Below, in pieces: positions 13,313-15,180 of a stretch of DNA of 15,180 bases. The notes under the pieces are model-generated. The model was not told where the DNA came from, searched no databases, and saw nothing but the letters and a program-made list of their open reading frames with translations. The DNA is from an uncultured Sphingopyxis sp. (lineage in GTDB: Bacteria > Pseudomonadota > Alphaproteobacteria > Sphingomonadales > Sphingomonadaceae), in contig CALFXW010000146.1 of the NCBI GenBank assembly GCA_937957805.1, positions 1 to 15,180 of the forward strand, in the 5' to 3' direction. The position numbers and the translations under genes were made by a program. The number at the start of each line of letters is the position of its first letter. Position 1 is the first letter of the stretch.

Positions 13313-15180
13313 GTGCAGCAGTCAGTCCATCTTTTCGGCGGTAGTGCCACGACCAGCGAACGATCCAAGGCGTTGTTGGGCGGCAAGGGGGCGAACCTTG
13401 CCGAAATGGCATCCATCGGCCTGCCGGTGCCACCCGGCCTTACCATCGCGACGTCGGTGTGCGGGCAATATTACGCCAATGGCGGCAAATTTGATGATGG
13501 CCTGCGCGCCGAAGTGGCGGCGGGGCTGGCGCATATAGAGGCGCTGACGGGGCGGAAATTTGGCGATGCGGCCAATCCGCTACTGGTTTCGGTGCGGTCG
13601 GGTGCGCGCGTTTCAATGCCCGGCATGATGGATACCGTGCTCAACCTCGGCCTCAATGACCAAAGCGTCGTCGGGCTGGCCGCGAACAGCGGGGACGCGC
13701 GTTTTGCGTGGGACAGTTATCGCCGCTTCATCCAGATTTATGCCGATGTCGTTCTGGGTCTGCCGCATTGTGATTTTGAAGATGCGCTGGAAATCGCCAA
13801 GGAAGACAGGGGTTTTGCGCTCGACACCGAAATGGCGGCGGATGACTGGCAAGCGCTAGTCGGCGAATATAAGGCGATTGTCGCCGACGCGCTGGGCCGC
13901 CCCTTTCCGCAGGATGTCCATGAACAATTATGGGGTGCCATCGGCGCCGTATTCGACAGTTGGGAAAGCGAACGCGCGCGGGTTTACCGGCGGCTAAACG
14001 CCATTCCGGCCGAATGGGGCACCGCTGTCAATGTGCAGGCAATGGTTTTCGGCAATATGGGCGACACGTCGGCAACCGGGGTTGCCTTTACCCGCGACCC
14101 CGCGACCGGCGCGGCCGAATATTATGGCGAATATCTGGTCAATGCGCAGGGTGAGGATGTCGTCGCCGGGCTGCGCACCCCCCATTATCTGACCCGCGCC
14201 GCGCGCGAAGCGGCCAATGCCAAGCCCTTGTCGATGGAAGAGGCGATGGGCGATGCCTATGGCGAATTGGCGCGCGTGTTCGACCGGCTGGAGGGGCATT
14301 ACCGCGACATGCAGGACATCGAATTTACCGTCGAGCGCGGTAAATTATGGATGCTGCAAACCCGTTCGGGGAAACGCACAGCCAAGGCCGCGCTCAAAAT
14401 CGCGGTCGATATGGTGGCCGAAGGGCTGATCAGCAAGGAAGAGGCGGTGGCGCGGGTCGATGCAGCCGCGCTCGACCAATTATTGCACCCGACGCTCGAC
14501 CCAAAGGCGGCCCGCCAAGTGTTGACCCGCGCGCTGCCCGCCAGCCCCGGCGCGGCGTCGGGCAGCATCGTTTTTGATGCCGATAGTGCCGCGCTGCGCG
14601 CCAATGAAGGCGTGATTCTGGTGCGCGTCGAAACCAGTCCGGAGGATATTCACGGCATGCACGCGGCGCGTGGTATTTTGACGGTGCGCGGCGGGATGAC
14701 CAGCCATGCCGCCGTTGTTGCGCGCGGCATGGGCCGCCCGTGCGTGTGCGGTGCAGGGGCCATCGCCATCGACATGGCGGCGCGCACGATGCGCATCGGC
14801 GACATGGTGCTGAACGAAGGCGATAAAATCACGCTCGACGGGGCAAACGGGGAAGTGATGTTGGGCATCATCCCCACCATCGAACCCGAATTGGTCGGTG
14901 ATTTCGGAACCCTGATGGCATGGGCGGACGGGGTGCGGCGGATGGCGGTGCGCACCAATGCCGAAACCCCCGCTGATTGTCGCACCGCGCGGCAGTTCGG
15001 GGCAGAGGGGATTGGCCTGTGCCGCACCGAACATATGTTCTTTGATGCGGCGCGCATCCGCGATGTGCGCGCGATGATTTTGGCAGAGGATAAGGCGGGG
15101 CGGGAAGCCGCGCTCGCCCGACTATTGCCCGAACAGCGCGGCGATTTTGCCGAAATTTTCCGCGTCATGGCGGGCCTGCC
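13313..15180 (+). CDS. ppdK: Pyruvate, phosphate dikinase, N-terminal part (3' end outside window)
   Basis: PPDK reversibly interconverts ATP, phosphate and pyruvate with AMP, pyrophosphate and phosphoenolpyruvate. The frame is open for 622 codons to the window edge with no stop. A GTG start at 13313 has AAGGGA six bases before it. Seen in order: the ATP-grasp nucleotide-binding domain from LLGGKGANLAEMASIGLPVPPG, with VSVRSGARVSMPGMMDTVLNLG and a region ending EFTVERGKLWMLQTRSGKR; the swivelling phosphohistidine domain with GGMTSHAAVVARGMGRPCVCG, whose histidine at about residue 465 corresponds to the phosphorylated His455 of the Clostridium enzyme; and the beginning of the PEP/pyruvate TIM barrel, RTNAETPADCRTARQFGAEG then GLCRTEHMFF. 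The catalytic cysteine and rest of the barrel are missing only because of the window. Presumably the last gene of the glyQ-glyS operon or a close follower. Confidence 0.97.
   Translation, partial: MQQSVHLFGGSATTSERSKALLGGKGANLAEMASIGLPVPPGLTIATSVCGQYYANGGKFDDGLRAEVAAGLAHIEALTGRKFGDAANPLLVSVRSGARVSMPGMMDTVLNLGLNDQSVVGLAANSGDARFAWDSYRRFIQIYADVVLGLPHCDFEDALEIAKEDRGFALDTEMAADDWQALVGEYKAIVADALGRPFPQDVHEQLWGAIGAVFDSWESERARVYRRLNAIPAEWGTAVNVQAMVFGNMGDTSATGVAFTRDPATGAAEYYGEYLVNAQGEDVVAGLRTPHYLTRAAREAANAKPLSMEEAMGDAYGELARVFDRLEGHYRDMQDIEFTVERGKLWMLQTRSGKRTAKAALKIAVDMVAEGLISKEEAVARVDAAALDQLLHPTLDPKAARQVLTRALPASPGAASGSIVFDADSAALRANEGVILVRVETSPEDIHGMHAARGILTVRGGMTSHAAVVARGMGRPCVCGAGAIAIDMAARTMRIGDMVLNEGDKITLDGANGEVMLGIIPTIEPELVGDFGTLMAWADGVRRMAVRTNAETPADCRTARQFGAEGIGLCRTEHMFFDAARIRDVRAMILAEDKAGREAALARLLPEQRGDFAEIFRVMAGL

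Overview
The window is a gene-dense chromosomal segment of a GC-rich alphaproteobacterium, most likely a member of the Sphingomonadales. This placement is an inference. It rests on gene content and order (rplY-pth-ychF, and glyQ-glyS-ppdK), on codon preference, and on short palindromic repeat families that I recognise from memory as common in sphingomonad genomes. No tRNA, rRNA, CRISPR array, insertion sequence or phage gene is visible.

Layout. 1-753: 3' part of mutL (mismatch repair). 736-1563 (minus): a four-helix membrane protein with a C-terminal LytTR DNA-binding domain, convergent with mutL and overlapping it by 18 bp. 1611-2090 (plus): a small secreted protein of unknown function, divergent from the LytTR gene. 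2091-2340: a non-coding block holding a hairpin and three 58-bp-period palindromic repeats. 2325-4393 (minus): a Tat-exported PhoD-like phosphatase and a MaoC-like hotdog protein. 4505-7519 (minus): a translation cluster transcribed in the order rplY, pth, 2OG-Fe(II) oxygenase-like gene, ychF. 7633-9467 (minus): two tandem TraB/GumN-family exported proteins. 9579-15180 (plus): glyQ, glyS, a small membrane protein, then ppdK running off the window end.

How the genes relate. Translation dominates: ribosomal protein bL25, peptidyl-tRNA hydrolase, the YchF ribosome-associated ATPase, and both subunits of the bacterial-type glycyl-tRNA synthetase. The 2OG oxygenase lies inside the rplY-ychF cluster, so a substrate connected to translation is possible but unproven.

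The most unusual feature is in glyS. Three different palindromic repeat elements sit in-frame in one essential housekeeping gene and appear to be translated. They bring the protein to 773 residues, against 689 for the E. coli subunit. This resembles the Rickettsia palindromic elements, which insert into genes without breaking the frame. A related GC-rich hairpin forms the terminator-like structure between rplY and pth and also carries the pth ribosome binding site. Another repeat block supplies the last codons of the maoC-like gene. Repeat DNA in this genome therefore seems to be reused as protein sequence, as regulatory RNA and as 3' ends.
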